64,000 nucleotides of DNA from Methylomonas methanica (lineage in GTDB: Bacteria > Pseudomonadota > Gammaproteobacteria > Methylococcales > Methylomonadaceae), in assembly GCA_001644045.1 (NCBI GenBank), contig LUUF01000043.1:62001-126000 (forward strand). Reading direction: 5' to 3'. The translations under genes and the position numbers were made by a program. Each line of letters opens with the position of its first letter. Within the stretch, counting starts at the first letter, position 1. The notes beneath the pieces were generated by a model. It searched no databases. It was not told where the DNA came from and saw nothing but the letters and a program-made list of their open reading frames with translations. Below are positions 16,236 to 25,155 of the stretch, in pieces.

Positions 16236-18377
16236 CTAGAGCTCGGCGGGCGGACTGGCGAATCTGTAACTTTGCGAGGCGCATTTTTTGGCGGCGTCCA
16301 TGGCTGCTTGCTTCAGCGCTTCGGTATTATCGGCATCATAAGGGCAGATGGCGATGCCGATACGGCAATTGAGTTCGGCTACGTTGTCTTCCAGCGTAAA
16401 CGGCTCGGCGAGTTTTTGGATGATTAATTTGGCGATACGCTCCACGCTGTCGATTTTTTCCAACTCGGTGAGAATAATCGCAAATTCCGCCCCATCCATT
16501 CGCGCTACCAAATCGGTTTCCCGCACATTAGCCAGCACCCGTTGCGCCGCTTCCTGCAGAATGCTGTCGCCTTTCGCATAACCGAAGCGCTCGTTAATCT
16601 CTTTGAAGTGTTCGATGTCCACGACCAGTAGCGCCACAAACCAGCCGCCGCGCTGCGCTTTTTTAATGTCTTGTTCCAGCCTGTCGTAAAACAGGCGCCG
16701 GTTGCCGATCCCGGTTAGCGGATCGAAATTAGCCTGCTTCCATAATTGTTCTTCACCGAGCTTGCGCTGGGTAATATCGAAAAACAGGCCAATGCGCCGC
16801 AGCGGCATGCCGTTGCGGTCGAAAATGGTGTTGATACTGAGCTGCTCGACATACAGTTCGCCGTTTTTGCGCCTATTCCAGATCTCACCTTGCCACTGCC
16901 CCTCGGTATTGATGGTTTGCCACATGGCTTCGAAGAAAGTATCGTCGTGGCGGCCGGAACCCAGGATCCTGGCGTTCTGGCCGATCACATCCTCGGCGGG
17001 GTAGCCGGTAATGCGGCTGAATGCCGGGTTAATCGAGACGATGGTGGCGTCCGCTTCGGTGATCATCATCGCTTCGCTGCAATGCTGGTAAAACAACATG
17101 CCCAGTTGCCGATCTTCTTCGGCCAATTTGTATTCGGTGATGTCTTGCAGAATGCCGGTCATGCGTGGACTATTACCGAGTTGATGACAGCCGGAGCCGC
17201 GAATCCAGCGGGTTTCGCCGTCGATTCGGCGGATGCGGCATTCGAAATCCCAATTGCTGTGAGTGGTGCGGGCATGGTGAAAACCGGCATTGACCATGTC
17301 GCGATGTTCCGGTGCCACATGGCCGAGAAATGTGTGGTAGGTCCATTGCGGCAGCAGATGGCTGTAGCCGAAGATTTGATCGTGTATATGGGTGCGTTGC
17401 ACCGAATAATCTTGTAAATCCAGGTCCCAAGCGCCGGTGCCTATGGTTTCCAATGCAAAACTCAAGCGGGCTTCGCTTTGTTGTAAGGCCTGGTTGGTTT
17501 GTTGCTGATGGAATAAGGTCAGGGCTAGCGGAATACCCACACTAGCCAGGATGGACAGATAAAACCAAATATTTAACAGACCGCTTTGCAGGTGCGCGGT
17601 GGCGAATGCACCCAACTGATGTTGCAGGCCCCACAGCGATTGAACGGCGGTCATTGTAATCAACAGCAACACGCCGTGGCGGCCGAATCTGACCGCCGCC
17701 CAAACCACAAACAAGAAGGCCCAATAGGCCTGGCCGTAAACGCTCAGCAGGTTTGGAAACCAGCTTAAAAACACGGTTTGGCCGCTCAGAAAACTTAGTC
17801 CTATAAACGCCAGCGTTTCCAACAGGCGTTTGGGGGCGAACCAGTCCTTCGGCCAGTTTCGCCAGACCAGAATCAAGGGCGTGACCAAGGCAATGCCGAA
17901 TACGTCGGCCATCCACCAGTGCAACATGCTGGGCAATAACGCTTCCGATGGCAAATATTTGCTTAAAAGCAAGGTCATCGGGCCGATCAGCGCGCTGAAG
18001 CAAGCGGCTATGATGCCTGTCAGTGTCAGCCAGGCAAAATCGCGCGGATGGCGCAGCGACAGGGAGAAGCCAGGGTTGCCGAGCAGTAGCCAGGCACCGA
18101 GCCATGATTCCAGCGTATTGCCGACAGCGATACAGGCCGAAATCAGCCAGGAGTCGCCGACCAGCATGCCGCCGACAAATGCGCCGATGAAGACGCCCGG
18201 CCAATAGCGCTTGCCGCCCAACAGAAAGGTGGCCATCCCCAGGCCTGCCGGAAACCAAACCAGCGTGACATTGCCGCTGTCGGAAAAAAAAGCCAGAACC
18301 AATTTAGCCAACAGCGCGTAAAGCAGGGCTATGCCGACGACTTTTAGTCCAACGATGCAGCGCGGTATATAGCCCAT
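16236..18377 (-). CDS. MASE1-PAS-PAS-GGDEF protein with degenerate active site
   Basis: A 713-residue inner-membrane protein. An N-terminal MASE1 domain with about eight spans (residues 5-285) is followed by two PAS/PAC domains (about 300-420 and 425-545, the latter with the repeated segment WQGEIWNRRKNGELYVEQ) and a GGDEF domain (about 555-705). The signature reads RMDGAEF where active enzymes have RxGGDEF, so the first Gly and the catalytic-loop Asp are replaced. The upstream RETD keeps the RxxD inhibitory c-di-GMP site pattern, five residues before the motif. It may therefore be a c-di-GMP receptor rather than a cyclase. No EAL domain is present. It converges with phoR. Confidence 0.88.
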   Translation of the reverse strand: MGYIPRCIVGLKVVGIALLYALLAKLVLAFFSDSGNVTLVWFPAGLGMATFLLGGKRYWPGVFIGAFVGGMLVGDSWLISACIAVGNTLESWLGAWLLLGNPGFSLSLRHPRDFAWLTLTGIIAACFSALIGPMTLLLSKYLPSEALLPSMLHWWMADVFGIALVTPLILVWRNWPKDWFAPKRLLETLAFIGLSFLSGQTVFLSWFPNLLSVYGQAYWAFLFVVWAAVRFGRHGVLLLITMTAVQSLWGLQHQLGAFATAHLQSGLLNIWFYLSILASVGIPLALTLFHQQQTNQALQQSEARLSFALETIGTGAWDLDLQDYSVQRTHIHDQIFGYSHLLPQWTYHTFLGHVAPEHRDMVNAGFHHARTTHSNWDFECRIRRIDGETRWIRGSGCHQLGNSPRMTGILQDITEYKLAEEDRQLGMLFYQHCSEAMMITEADATIVSINPAFSRITGYPAEDVIGQNARILGSGRHDDTFFEAMWQTINTEGQWQGEIWNRRKNGELYVEQLSINTIFDRNGMPLRRIGLFFDITQRKLGEEQLWKQANFDPLTGIGNRRLFYDRLEQDIKKAQRGGWFVALLVVDIEHFKEINERFGYAKGDSILQEAAQRVLANVRETDLVARMDGAEFAIILTELEKIDSVERIAKLIIQKLAEPFTLEDNVAELNCRIGIAICPYDADNTEALKQAAMDAAKKCASQSYRFASPPAEL

Positions 18378-18500
18378 GAGGTTTTGGTATGTATACGGGT
18401 AAGAGAAAAGTGTATATCAGTAGTCTGCATTCTCCAGTTTTTTACAGCGGTTTTAATGCGAATCGGTCGAGAAAATCGCAGACAAGCAGGCGGATAACTC

Positions 18501-18506
18501 TATAAT
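18501..18506 (+). promoter_or_regulatory. Candidate -10 box for the bd-like operon
   Basis: A perfect TATAAT lies 34 bases before the cydA-like ATG. No good -35 stands 16-18 bases upstream (the best is CAGACA), so an activator may be needed. Confidence 0.4.
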
Positions 18507-18540
18507 TGCCCGCATTTTTGAGCTTGACCGAGGAGTGGGG

Positions 18541-19947
18541 ATGATTTCCGAAACGGTTGTTGAGTTATCGCGGGCGCAGTTTGCGCTGCATGCCGTGCAA
18601 TATTTTCTATTCGTACCGTTGACGCTGGGTTTGTCGCTATTGTTGGCAGGCATGGAATCCTGGTTTGTCCTCAGCGGGCAGGATGTTTACCAACGGCTGA
18701 CGCAATTCTGGGGCAAGCTGTTTGCCATCGGTTTTGGCTTGAGCATGGCTGCTTCACTGGCGATTGCCTGTCAATTCGGTGCCAACTGGTCTTATTTTTC
18801 GCATTATGTCGGCGACGTGTTTGCCATACCCTTGTTACTGGGGTTTGCCGGTTTATTTTTAGCCGCCAACGGACTGGGCTGGTTTTTATTCGGCTGGCAG
18901 CGTTTGGGCAAGTGGTCGCATCTGGGTGTGACTTGGCTAATCGCTATCGGCTGTCACTTGAGTTTGTTCGGCTTTCTGATCGCCAGCGGCTGGATGCAAA
19001 ATCCAGTGGGTGCGGAATTAAATACCCAAACGCTGCGGCTGGAGTTGCTCGATTTGTCGTTGGTGCTGACCAATCCGTTGGCTTGGGCGAAATTTGTGCA
19101 TAGTTTGCTGGCCAGTTATGTGGTGGCTGCCGGTTTTGTGTTGGCTATCAGCGCTTACTATTTAATTAAGCAGCGCGAAACCGAATTGGCGCAGCATTCT
19201 TACCGCATCGCGGCCGCTTTCGGTTTGGTGGCCGTGATCGCCACGATGGCGATAGGCGACACTAGCGTTTATGGCGCCGGCGCTATGCAGCACAACAAGC
19301 TGGCGGTAATTAACGGTCTGCCCAATGATGCGGCTCTGGAACAGAATCGCCAGCGTATCGGTAACGGCGTGAAAGCCTACGCATTGCTGCAAGAATTGCG
19401 CGACGACAAGAAAGAGCCGGAACTGCTGGCGGCGTTTGCGGCTAGCAAAATCGATTTGGGCTATGCCTTATTGCTGAAGCGTTGGCGGGAGAGCGTGACC
19501 GATGCCAGTCCAGCGCAGATAGAACAAGCCGTGAGCGCCAGCGTGCCGGCTACCGCGCGTTTGTATTGGGGATATAGGCTGATGATCGCATCCGGCGCTT
19601 TGCTGTTGGTACTGTTTTTCGCGGCGAATGCCGTCAATATTGTCGGTTGGCGCCATGCCTGGTTATTTAAAACCAGTCTTTATGCCTTACCGTTGCCGTG
19701 GCTGGCTAGTGCCAGCGGTTGGTCTATCTCGGAATTCGGTCGGCAGCCATGGCTGGTCGCCGATATGCTGCCCATCTGGCAAGGTGTGTCCACGCTGACT
19801 GTCGCCGATCTGGCAGTCAGCCTAGCGGCTTACGGTTTTGCGTACGTCGGTTTGTTAGTGCTAGCCGTATCGTTAATCTTGAAATTTATTGGGCAGGGCA
19901 GTGTAGAAGTGTTGCCGTTTAATCAGGAGCCAAGTCATGTTGCTTGA
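18541..19947 (+). CDS. cydA: Divergent cytochrome bd oxidase subunit I (CydA-like)
   Basis: A 468-residue, nine-span protein clearly related to CydA: RAQFAL, FVPLTLGLSLLLAGME, FGANWSYFSHYVGD, GWMQNP, KFVHSLLASYVV and GRQPW are all present. Aligned by eye to E. coli CydA from memory, the heme b558 ligands remain (His in KFVH, Met in GYRLMI). The His19 position is Tyr21, with a His one turn earlier (His17). Glu99 and Glu107 fall on non-acidic residues in LLLGFAGLFLAANGLG, Glu445 falls on Ala in LVLAVSLILKF, and the quinol-loop Glu257 is Asn. Normal heme d/b595 chemistry is therefore doubtful. ATG 18541 follows AGGAG at 5 bases. It overlaps cydB by 11 bp. Confidence 0.85.
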   Translation: MISETVVELSRAQFALHAVQYFLFVPLTLGLSLLLAGMESWFVLSGQDVYQRLTQFWGKLFAIGFGLSMAASLAIACQFGANWSYFSHYVGDVFAIPLLLGFAGLFLAANGLGWFLFGWQRLGKWSHLGVTWLIAIGCHLSLFGFLIASGWMQNPVGAELNTQTLRLELLDLSLVLTNPLAWAKFVHSLLASYVVAAGFVLAISAYYLIKQRETELAQHSYRIAAAFGLVAVIATMAIGDTSVYGAGAMQHNKLAVINGLPNDAALEQNRQRIGNGVKAYALLQELRDDKKEPELLAAFAASKIDLGYALLLKRWRESVTDASPAQIEQAVSASVPATARLYWGYRLMIASGALLLVLFFAANAVNIVGWRHAWLFKTSLYALPLPWLASASGWSISEFGRQPWLVADMLPIWQGVSTLTVADLAVSLAAYGFAYVGLLVLAVSLILKFIGQGSVEVLPFNQEPSHVA

Positions 19948-21028
19948 TTATGAAATGTTGCGCTTGGTCTGTTGGGGCGTGTTGGGCTTGTTTGTGATGG
20001 GTTTTGTGTTGAGCAGCGGCATCGAAATCGGCGTCAGCATGCTGTTACCCTTTTTAAACGCCTCCGAACCGCAGCGCGCCGGGCTGGTTGCCAGGTTGGC
20101 GCCAACCAGCGCCGGCAATCAGGTCTGGCTGTTGGCTACCATAGGTGTGTTGTTTGCCGGTTGGCCGACGGTGTATGCGGCGACGTTTGCCAGTTTTCAG
20201 CCCTTGGTGTTGTTGACGGTGCTGTCGCTGTTCGTGCGGCCTTCAGGCTTGTATTTCAGAAGCAGCGTCACTCGCGAGGACTGGCTGAAAAAATGGGATA
20301 AAGCCTTGTTTATTAGCGGCTTGCTGCCGGCGGCGCTGTTGGGGGTGATGGTGGGCAATTTGTTAAAAGGCGTACCGTTTCATTTGGCCAGCGATATGCA
20401 CATTGCTTTCCTGGGCAGTTTTTCCGGGCTATTCAGTCCGTTTGCAGCGCTGGTCGGAGCTACCTGTGTGGCGTTATTGGCAGTGCATGGGGCTATTTAT
20501 TTGCAAACGCATACCCAAGACGAGCTTTATCAGCGCAGCAAGGCGTTGACGATGTCCAGCGGCTTAGCTTTTTTAGTATTGTTTGCGCTGGCAGGCGGCT
20601 GGATTACCCATCTGGAAGGCTATCACGTCAGTACCGACATTATGCCGAATGGCGTTTCCAACCCCTTGACCAAATTTGTTAAGCGCGGCGACGGCTTGTG
20701 GCTGGACAATTACGAGCACGAACCGGCCTTATGGGCATTGCCGACGCTGGCCTTTGTTTGCGGGATAGCCGCGCTGGTGTTGTCGCGTCTGGATAAGGCT
20801 TATTGGGCGCTGCTGGCCAGTGCCGTGACGGTAGTCATGGTGATCCTGACCGTCGGTGTTTCCATGTTTCCGTTTTTGGCGCCGTCCAATATATCCTTGA
20901 ACAGTTCGCTGACTATTTGGGATGCCAGCGCCAGTCAAACCACGTTAAGCGCGCTGCTATGCTTGAGCGGCGTAATGCTGCCGGTCATGGCTATTGCCAC
21001 GCGCGGCCTATACAAAATGTTACCTTGA
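19937..21028 (+). CDS. cydB: Divergent cytochrome bd oxidase subunit II (CydB-like)
   Basis: A 363-residue, roughly nine-span membrane protein with CydB landmarks: DYEMLRLVCW at the N-terminus, GNQVWLLATIGVLFAGWPTVYA, SLFVRPSGLYFRS, GNLLKGVPF and a C-terminal SSLTIWDASASQTTL. The acidic pair of the E. coli proton path (Asp25 and Asp29 in TDGFDMG) reads SSGIEIG here, so the first Asp is Ser and the second is Glu. This parallels the loss of key residues in the partner subunit. The start has AGGAG at 19924-19928. No cydX-like small subunit was found after it. Assembly with the CydA-like protein is inferred from the overlap. Confidence 0.85.
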   Translation: MLLDYEMLRLVCWGVLGLFVMGFVLSSGIEIGVSMLLPFLNASEPQRAGLVARLAPTSAGNQVWLLATIGVLFAGWPTVYAATFASFQPLVLLTVLSLFVRPSGLYFRSSVTREDWLKKWDKALFISGLLPAALLGVMVGNLLKGVPFHLASDMHIAFLGSFSGLFSPFAALVGATCVALLAVHGAIYLQTHTQDELYQRSKALTMSSGLAFLVLFALAGGWITHLEGYHVSTDIMPNGVSNPLTKFVKRGDGLWLDNYEHEPALWALPTLAFVCGIAALVLSRLDKAYWALLASAVTVVMVILTVGVSMFPFLAPSNISLNSSLTIWDASASQTTLSALLCLSGVMLPVMAIATRGLYKMLP

Positions 21029-21139
21029 GTCCGGTCATGATAATTTTGCAAGCACAGAGTGCATCGAGGCTTCCTTAACCGGCATAACTCTGATAAAACC
21101 TAGTTCCCTAACAACTATAACTAAAAAGGTAGGCGCATC

Positions 21140-21718
21140 ATGAAGAAAATCCTTAATCACACCTTGATCGGCGTTCTGGCGTTTATTCCGATTATGGTGA
21201 TTGTGCAAATCGTGTTGTTCGTAAAAGACCGACTTACCGATTTGTTTCAATTCGTTTACGGTTATTCCGATAATTATCTGGTGACATTTTTGTTGTTTGC
21301 CGCCAGCTTCGCGACTATTACTTATGTGGGACATCGGGTCAGCATGGGCCGGTTTTCCATCATCGCGATGTTCGAACACCTGATCGAGCGCATCCCGCTG
21401 TTAAGCACGATTTATCGCGTCACCAAAAAGTTGGTGAATATGATCGCCGGACATCAGTTGCAAGAACCGCGCGAAGTGGTTTACATCGAATATCCCAAGG
21501 AAGGCATTTGGGTGCCTGCCTATGTTACCAACAAGACCGAAGACCGTTATGTGCTGTTTGTGCCGACATCGCCCAATCCCACCTCGGGTTTTGCGGTGAT
21601 TGTCCATGAATCTAAAGTGGTCAAGTCGGACATGAGCATCGAACAAGTGACCAGCTTTATCATCAGCGTTGGCGCCGATTTCGAAAAAGTCTCGGAAATT
21701 GCCAAGCTGCCCAAGTAA
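21140..21718 (+). CDS. DUF502 family membrane protein
   Basis: A 192-residue inner-membrane protein of the DUF502 family. Two N-terminal hydrophobic spans (residues about 8-28 and 48-66) are followed by the family blocks IPLLSTIYRVTKKLV, VVYIEYPKEGIWVPAYVT, VLFVPTSPNPTSGFAVIV and DMSIEQVTSFIISVGAD, which place a soluble domain after the membrane anchor. The length is typical. The function in bacteria is unsettled. It follows the cydAB-like pair by 111 bp with a plausible site (AAAGGTAGG) and need not share their transcript. Confidence 0.9.
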   Translation: MKKILNHTLIGVLAFIPIMVIVQIVLFVKDRLTDLFQFVYGYSDNYLVTFLLFAASFATITYVGHRVSMGRFSIIAMFEHLIERIPLLSTIYRVTKKLVNMIAGHQLQEPREVVYIEYPKEGIWVPAYVTNKTEDRYVLFVPTSPNPTSGFAVIVHESKVVKSDMSIEQVTSFIISVGADFEKVSEIAKLPK

Positions 21719-21802
21719 GTTTGCCCGTTTGTTGCAGCGATGACCTATCCGCTGCAACAAAACCCCTCTCGGCCTTATGCCGTATCAGCTAATCGGACTG
21801 TC

Positions 21803-22297
21803 ATGCACGATCCAAGCTATCTACTCGCCGAAGCGCTAGGCACCCGACTTAGAACACTGAATTTATGCCTGGCCTTGGCGGAATCGTGCACCGGCGGCGG
21901 CATCGCCAAGGCAATTACCGATGTGCCGGGCAGTTCCGGCTGGTTCGATCGCGGTTTCGTCACCTATAGTAACGACGCCAAGATCGACATGCTGGGCGTC
22001 AAGCCGGAGACCTTGGCGACAGTAGGCGCGGTTAGCGAAGAGACTGCCCTGGCAATGGCCGCCGGCGCTTTGACGCACAGCAACGCCGATGTGGCTCTGG
22101 CTGTCACAGGCATTGCCGGACCGGATGGCGGCACGCCTGTAAAACCGGTCGGAACCGTATTTGTCGCCTGGCAAATACGCGGCGCTATCGGCGTGTGCTT
22201 GAAAAAACAATTCAGCGGCGACAGACAGTCGATACGGCAACAGGTGACGCTGTTTTGTTTGCAGCAGCTTTTACACGTGTTGGAAACCCTCCATTAA
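21803..22297 (+). CDS. pncC: Nicotinamide-nucleotide amidase (CinA C-terminal type)
   Basis: A 164-residue PncC/CinA-C protein that converts NMN to nicotinate mononucleotide and ammonia. The catalytic-site block LALAESCTGGGIAKAITDVPGS, the middle VTYSNDAKIDMLGV and the glycine-rich ALAVTGIAGPDGGTP are textbook. I chose ATG 21803 (MHDPSYLLAEAL); the frame extends 21 codons upstream without matching the family. It is a stand-alone amidase with no N-terminal MoaB-like CinA domain. Confidence 0.93.
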   Translation: MHDPSYLLAEALGTRLRTLNLCLALAESCTGGGIAKAITDVPGSSGWFDRGFVTYSNDAKIDMLGVKPETLATVGAVSEETALAMAAGALTHSNADVALAVTGIAGPDGGTPVKPVGTVFVAWQIRGAIGVCLKKQFSGDRQSIRQQVTLFCLQQLLHVLETLH

Positions 22298-22310
22298 CCT
22301 CTGAGACTTT

Positions 22311-24254
22311 ATGCCTGCGGAATTCGTCATCAAGGATGTTCAAACTGTTTCCTGGGCTTATTTGCATCGGCATCGCCGTTGGTTGGCGCCCATCCTGTGC
22401 GGTTTTGCATACTACTTGGCGGCGTGGCTGGGACTGAAAGCGTCAATCATGTCGCAAGGTATTGCCATCTTCTGGCCGGCCAACGCGGTGATGCTGGCGG
22501 TATTGCTGGTTACATCGCCGCGGCGCTGGCCCGTATTCCTGTTGACATTGCCCGTCGCGGAGATGGCAAACGATCTGTCCAGCTTCAGCCTGGAACAATC
22601 GGCGGGTTTTGCCGCAGCCAACCTCGCCGAGGTGTTACTGGCTGCCAGCTTGCTGAAAATTAGCGCCGGTCTGCCGTTTAAATTCGACCGCTTGCGCCAC
22701 GTGGCTTTATTCGGCGTGTGTGCCTTGCTGATGGCTAGCGGCATCGCCGCGCTAATAGGAGCGGCGGTTTATGCATTCTCTGCCGGCGAACAGATGGCTT
22801 ATTGGGATAACTGGCGAATCTGGTGGTTCGGCGATAGCCTGGGCTTATTGATTCTGACTCCGGTGTTGTTGGAATGTATACAGCCGCGTCAGGATAACTG
22901 GCATCACATGTCGCTGGCGAAACGGCGGGTCGAGGGCTGCGCGCTTTCTATAATCACGCTTGTCATCGGCATTTGGATATTTGCCAAGCCCGATTTGATG
23001 AGCGAGCACTCGCCGGCCAATCCGATGCTGTTGCTACCGGTAACGATTTGGGTGGCAACCCGGTTTAATATCCTGGGCACTGCGTTATTGAATCTGCTGA
23101 TTGCCGTTATCAGCATCGTCAACGGGCTTAACCAGCACGGCCCTTTCGATACTCTGCAACAAGCCGAGCATGTGCTCAGATTGCAGGAATATCTGGCGAC
23201 GCTGGCGTTTTCTTCTTTGGCGCTGGCTGCCTTGTTCCAGGAGTTGCGCTTGCAAAATGCTCAGCTACGGGTATTGGGGCGGGCTATCGATGCGGTTCAG
23301 GAGGGTATCCTGATCACCGACGCGCAGGGCAGCCAGCCCATTATCTACGCCAATAGCGGGTTTGCGGCAATCACAGGTTATTCCGTTGCCGAAGTGATAG
23401 GCCAAAACCCACGCTTCTTGCTGGATAACGGCAGCGATGCCGATGATACGCAAAAGATACGAGCGGCCATTACCAGCCGGCAGCGCGTGCGCAGCATCGT
23501 TAAGGCGCGCACCAAGGTCGGCGGCACGTTCTGGAATCAAATGACCCTGGATCCGGTCCGCGACGAAGACGGCAATGTCAGCCACTATGTCGGTATACAT
23601 CACGATATTACCGAGATCATGGCCGCCGAAAGCGCCTTGCATAGCGCGCATCAACAACTGGAAAAGACTAACCGCGAACTGGAACAGCGCATAGACCTGC
23701 GTACCCGCGAACTGCAGCAAGCCAATCGCAAACTGGCGGAACTGGCTTCCACCGATCCGTTGACCGGCGCGCATAACCGCCGCTATTTTCTGGACTGTGC
23801 TCACGAAGAATTCAAAAGAGCGGTGCGTTACGGCCGGGTGTTGGCCGCGATTGCTATCGACATCGATCACTTCAAGCTTATCAACGATCAATACGGACAT
23901 GCTATCGGTGACAAGGTGTTGCAAGAGCTGACCAAAACCATCGAAAGCAGGTTGCGCCCCGCTGATATTTTTGCCCGTTTTGGCGGCGAGGAATTTTTCT
24001 TGCTGCTGCCGGAAACCGCGCTAGACGAAGCCATCAACGTTGCCGAGCGCTTGCTGGAGGCTATTGCCAGCCTGCGTATCGCTGCCGACGGTAGAGCCGA
24101 TAGCGTGGCGTTTACCGTCAGCATCGGCGTGGCCGAACGCAATCCCCACGAAGCCTCTGTCGAAAAACTGTTGGAGCGTGCCGATCAAGCGCTGTATGCC
24201 GCCAAGCATGCCGGCCGCAATTGCATCCGCAGCGCAAATCTACAAATAGCCTAA
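22311..24254 (+). CDS. MASE1-PAS-GGDEF diguanylate cyclase
   Basis: A 647-residue membrane protein. The MASE1 sensor domain (residues about 25-305, eight hydrophobic segments with FWPANAVMLAVLL) precedes one PAS/PAC domain (about 325-445), a coiled-coil stretch (LEKTNRELEQRIDLRTREL, about 450-475) and a C-terminal GGDEF domain. The active site reads RFGGEEF and the RPAD five residues upstream gives the RxxD feedback site, so it should make c-di-GMP and be product-inhibited. It follows pncC by 13 bp. Confidence 0.93.
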   Translation: MPAEFVIKDVQTVSWAYLHRHRRWLAPILCGFAYYLAAWLGLKASIMSQGIAIFWPANAVMLAVLLVTSPRRWPVFLLTLPVAEMANDLSSFSLEQSAGFAAANLAEVLLAASLLKISAGLPFKFDRLRHVALFGVCALLMASGIAALIGAAVYAFSAGEQMAYWDNWRIWWFGDSLGLLILTPVLLECIQPRQDNWHHMSLAKRRVEGCALSIITLVIGIWIFAKPDLMSEHSPANPMLLLPVTIWVATRFNILGTALLNLLIAVISIVNGLNQHGPFDTLQQAEHVLRLQEYLATLAFSSLALAALFQELRLQNAQLRVLGRAIDAVQEGILITDAQGSQPIIYANSGFAAITGYSVAEVIGQNPRFLLDNGSDADDTQKIRAAITSRQRVRSIVKARTKVGGTFWNQMTLDPVRDEDGNVSHYVGIHHDITEIMAAESALHSAHQQLEKTNRELEQRIDLRTRELQQANRKLAELASTDPLTGAHNRRYFLDCAHEEFKRAVRYGRVLAAIAIDIDHFKLINDQYGHAIGDKVLQELTKTIESRLRPADIFARFGGEEFFLLLPETALDEAINVAERLLEAIASLRIAADGRADSVAFTVSIGVAERNPHEASVEKLLERADQALYAAKHAGRNCIRSANLQIA

Positions 24255-24369
24255 GTTCAATCTCGTCCGTATAGCCTGAATAGGGTAGGTGGATTCGCCA
24301 AAAAGCTTTTAACTCCGGCCGACAAGTTACGCTAAAATGCCGCTTCTTTTGCTTGCGGATGTTGTCGCC

Positions 24370-25155
24370 ATGTTGAAAAAACTCATTCTTTCCTCGGCTG
24401 TTTCCTTGTTGTTAAACGCTTGTGCTACCAGTCCCACCGGCCGCTCGCAGTTTATCTATATGTCGGACAATCAGGTCGATCAGATGGGCTTGCAATCCTT
24501 CAGTGATATGAAGAGCAAAAACCCAATCAGTCAAAATACGCGCTACAGCCAGTTTGCCAGTTGCGTGGCCCAAGCTATTACCCAACAGACCGGCGGCCAA
24601 TGGGAAGTGGTAGTGTTTGAAGACGAAACGCTCAATGCGTTTGCCTTGCCTGGTAACAAGATTGGTGTGCATACCGGCTTGATCAATCTGGTCGATAATC
24701 AAGACCAGCTGGCGGCGGTGATAGGCCACGAGGTAGGGCACGTATTGGCGCGCCACAGTAACGAGCGTTTATCGCAGGAAACTGCGGTCAGCACCGGGCT
24801 ATCGATGGTGCAAGCCGTGTCCCAGCCGCAAACCGCATTAGGTCAGACTGCGTTGGGTTTATTGGGTGTCGGCGCGCAATACGGGGTGATTCTGCCGTTT
24901 AGCCGGGTTCACGAAACTGAAGCCGATACCATCGGTTTGGATTTAATGGCCAAGGCCGGTTTCGACCCGCGCCAGAGCGTCAATTTATGGTTGAAAATGG
25001 ACAAAGCGGCGCAAGGCGGGCAGCCTATCGAATTTATGTCCACCCATCCGTCGCATGCCAGCCGCATCGACAATTTGAATCAAAATATGAGTAGAGCCGT
25101 CCAGCTACAGCAACAAGCCTGGGGTACCGGCCGGCAACCGCGTTGCGCTAAATAA
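24370..25155 (+). CDS. M48 family metalloprotease lipoprotein
   Basis: A 261-residue lipoprotein with a signal peptide ending in the lipobox LLNAC (Cys about residue 17). The peptidase M48 zinc motif is HEVGH in AVIGHEVGHVLARHSNERL, and the third ligand Glu is in SRVHETEADTIGLDLM. It resembles LoiP/YcaL-type envelope quality-control proteases. I chose ATG 24370; the upstream 11 codons are not part of a signal peptide. Its TAA overlaps the dapC ATG by one base (TAATG), so the two are co-translated. Confidence 0.92.
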   Translation: MLKKLILSSAVSLLLNACATSPTGRSQFIYMSDNQVDQMGLQSFSDMKSKNPISQNTRYSQFASCVAQAITQQTGGQWEVVVFEDETLNAFALPGNKIGVHTGLINLVDNQDQLAAVIGHEVGHVLARHSNERLSQETAVSTGLSMVQAVSQPQTALGQTALGLLGVGAQYGVILPFSRVHETEADTIGLDLMAKAGFDPRQSVNLWLKMDKAAQGGQPIEFMSTHPSHASRIDNLNQNMSRAVQLQQQAWGTGRQPRCAK

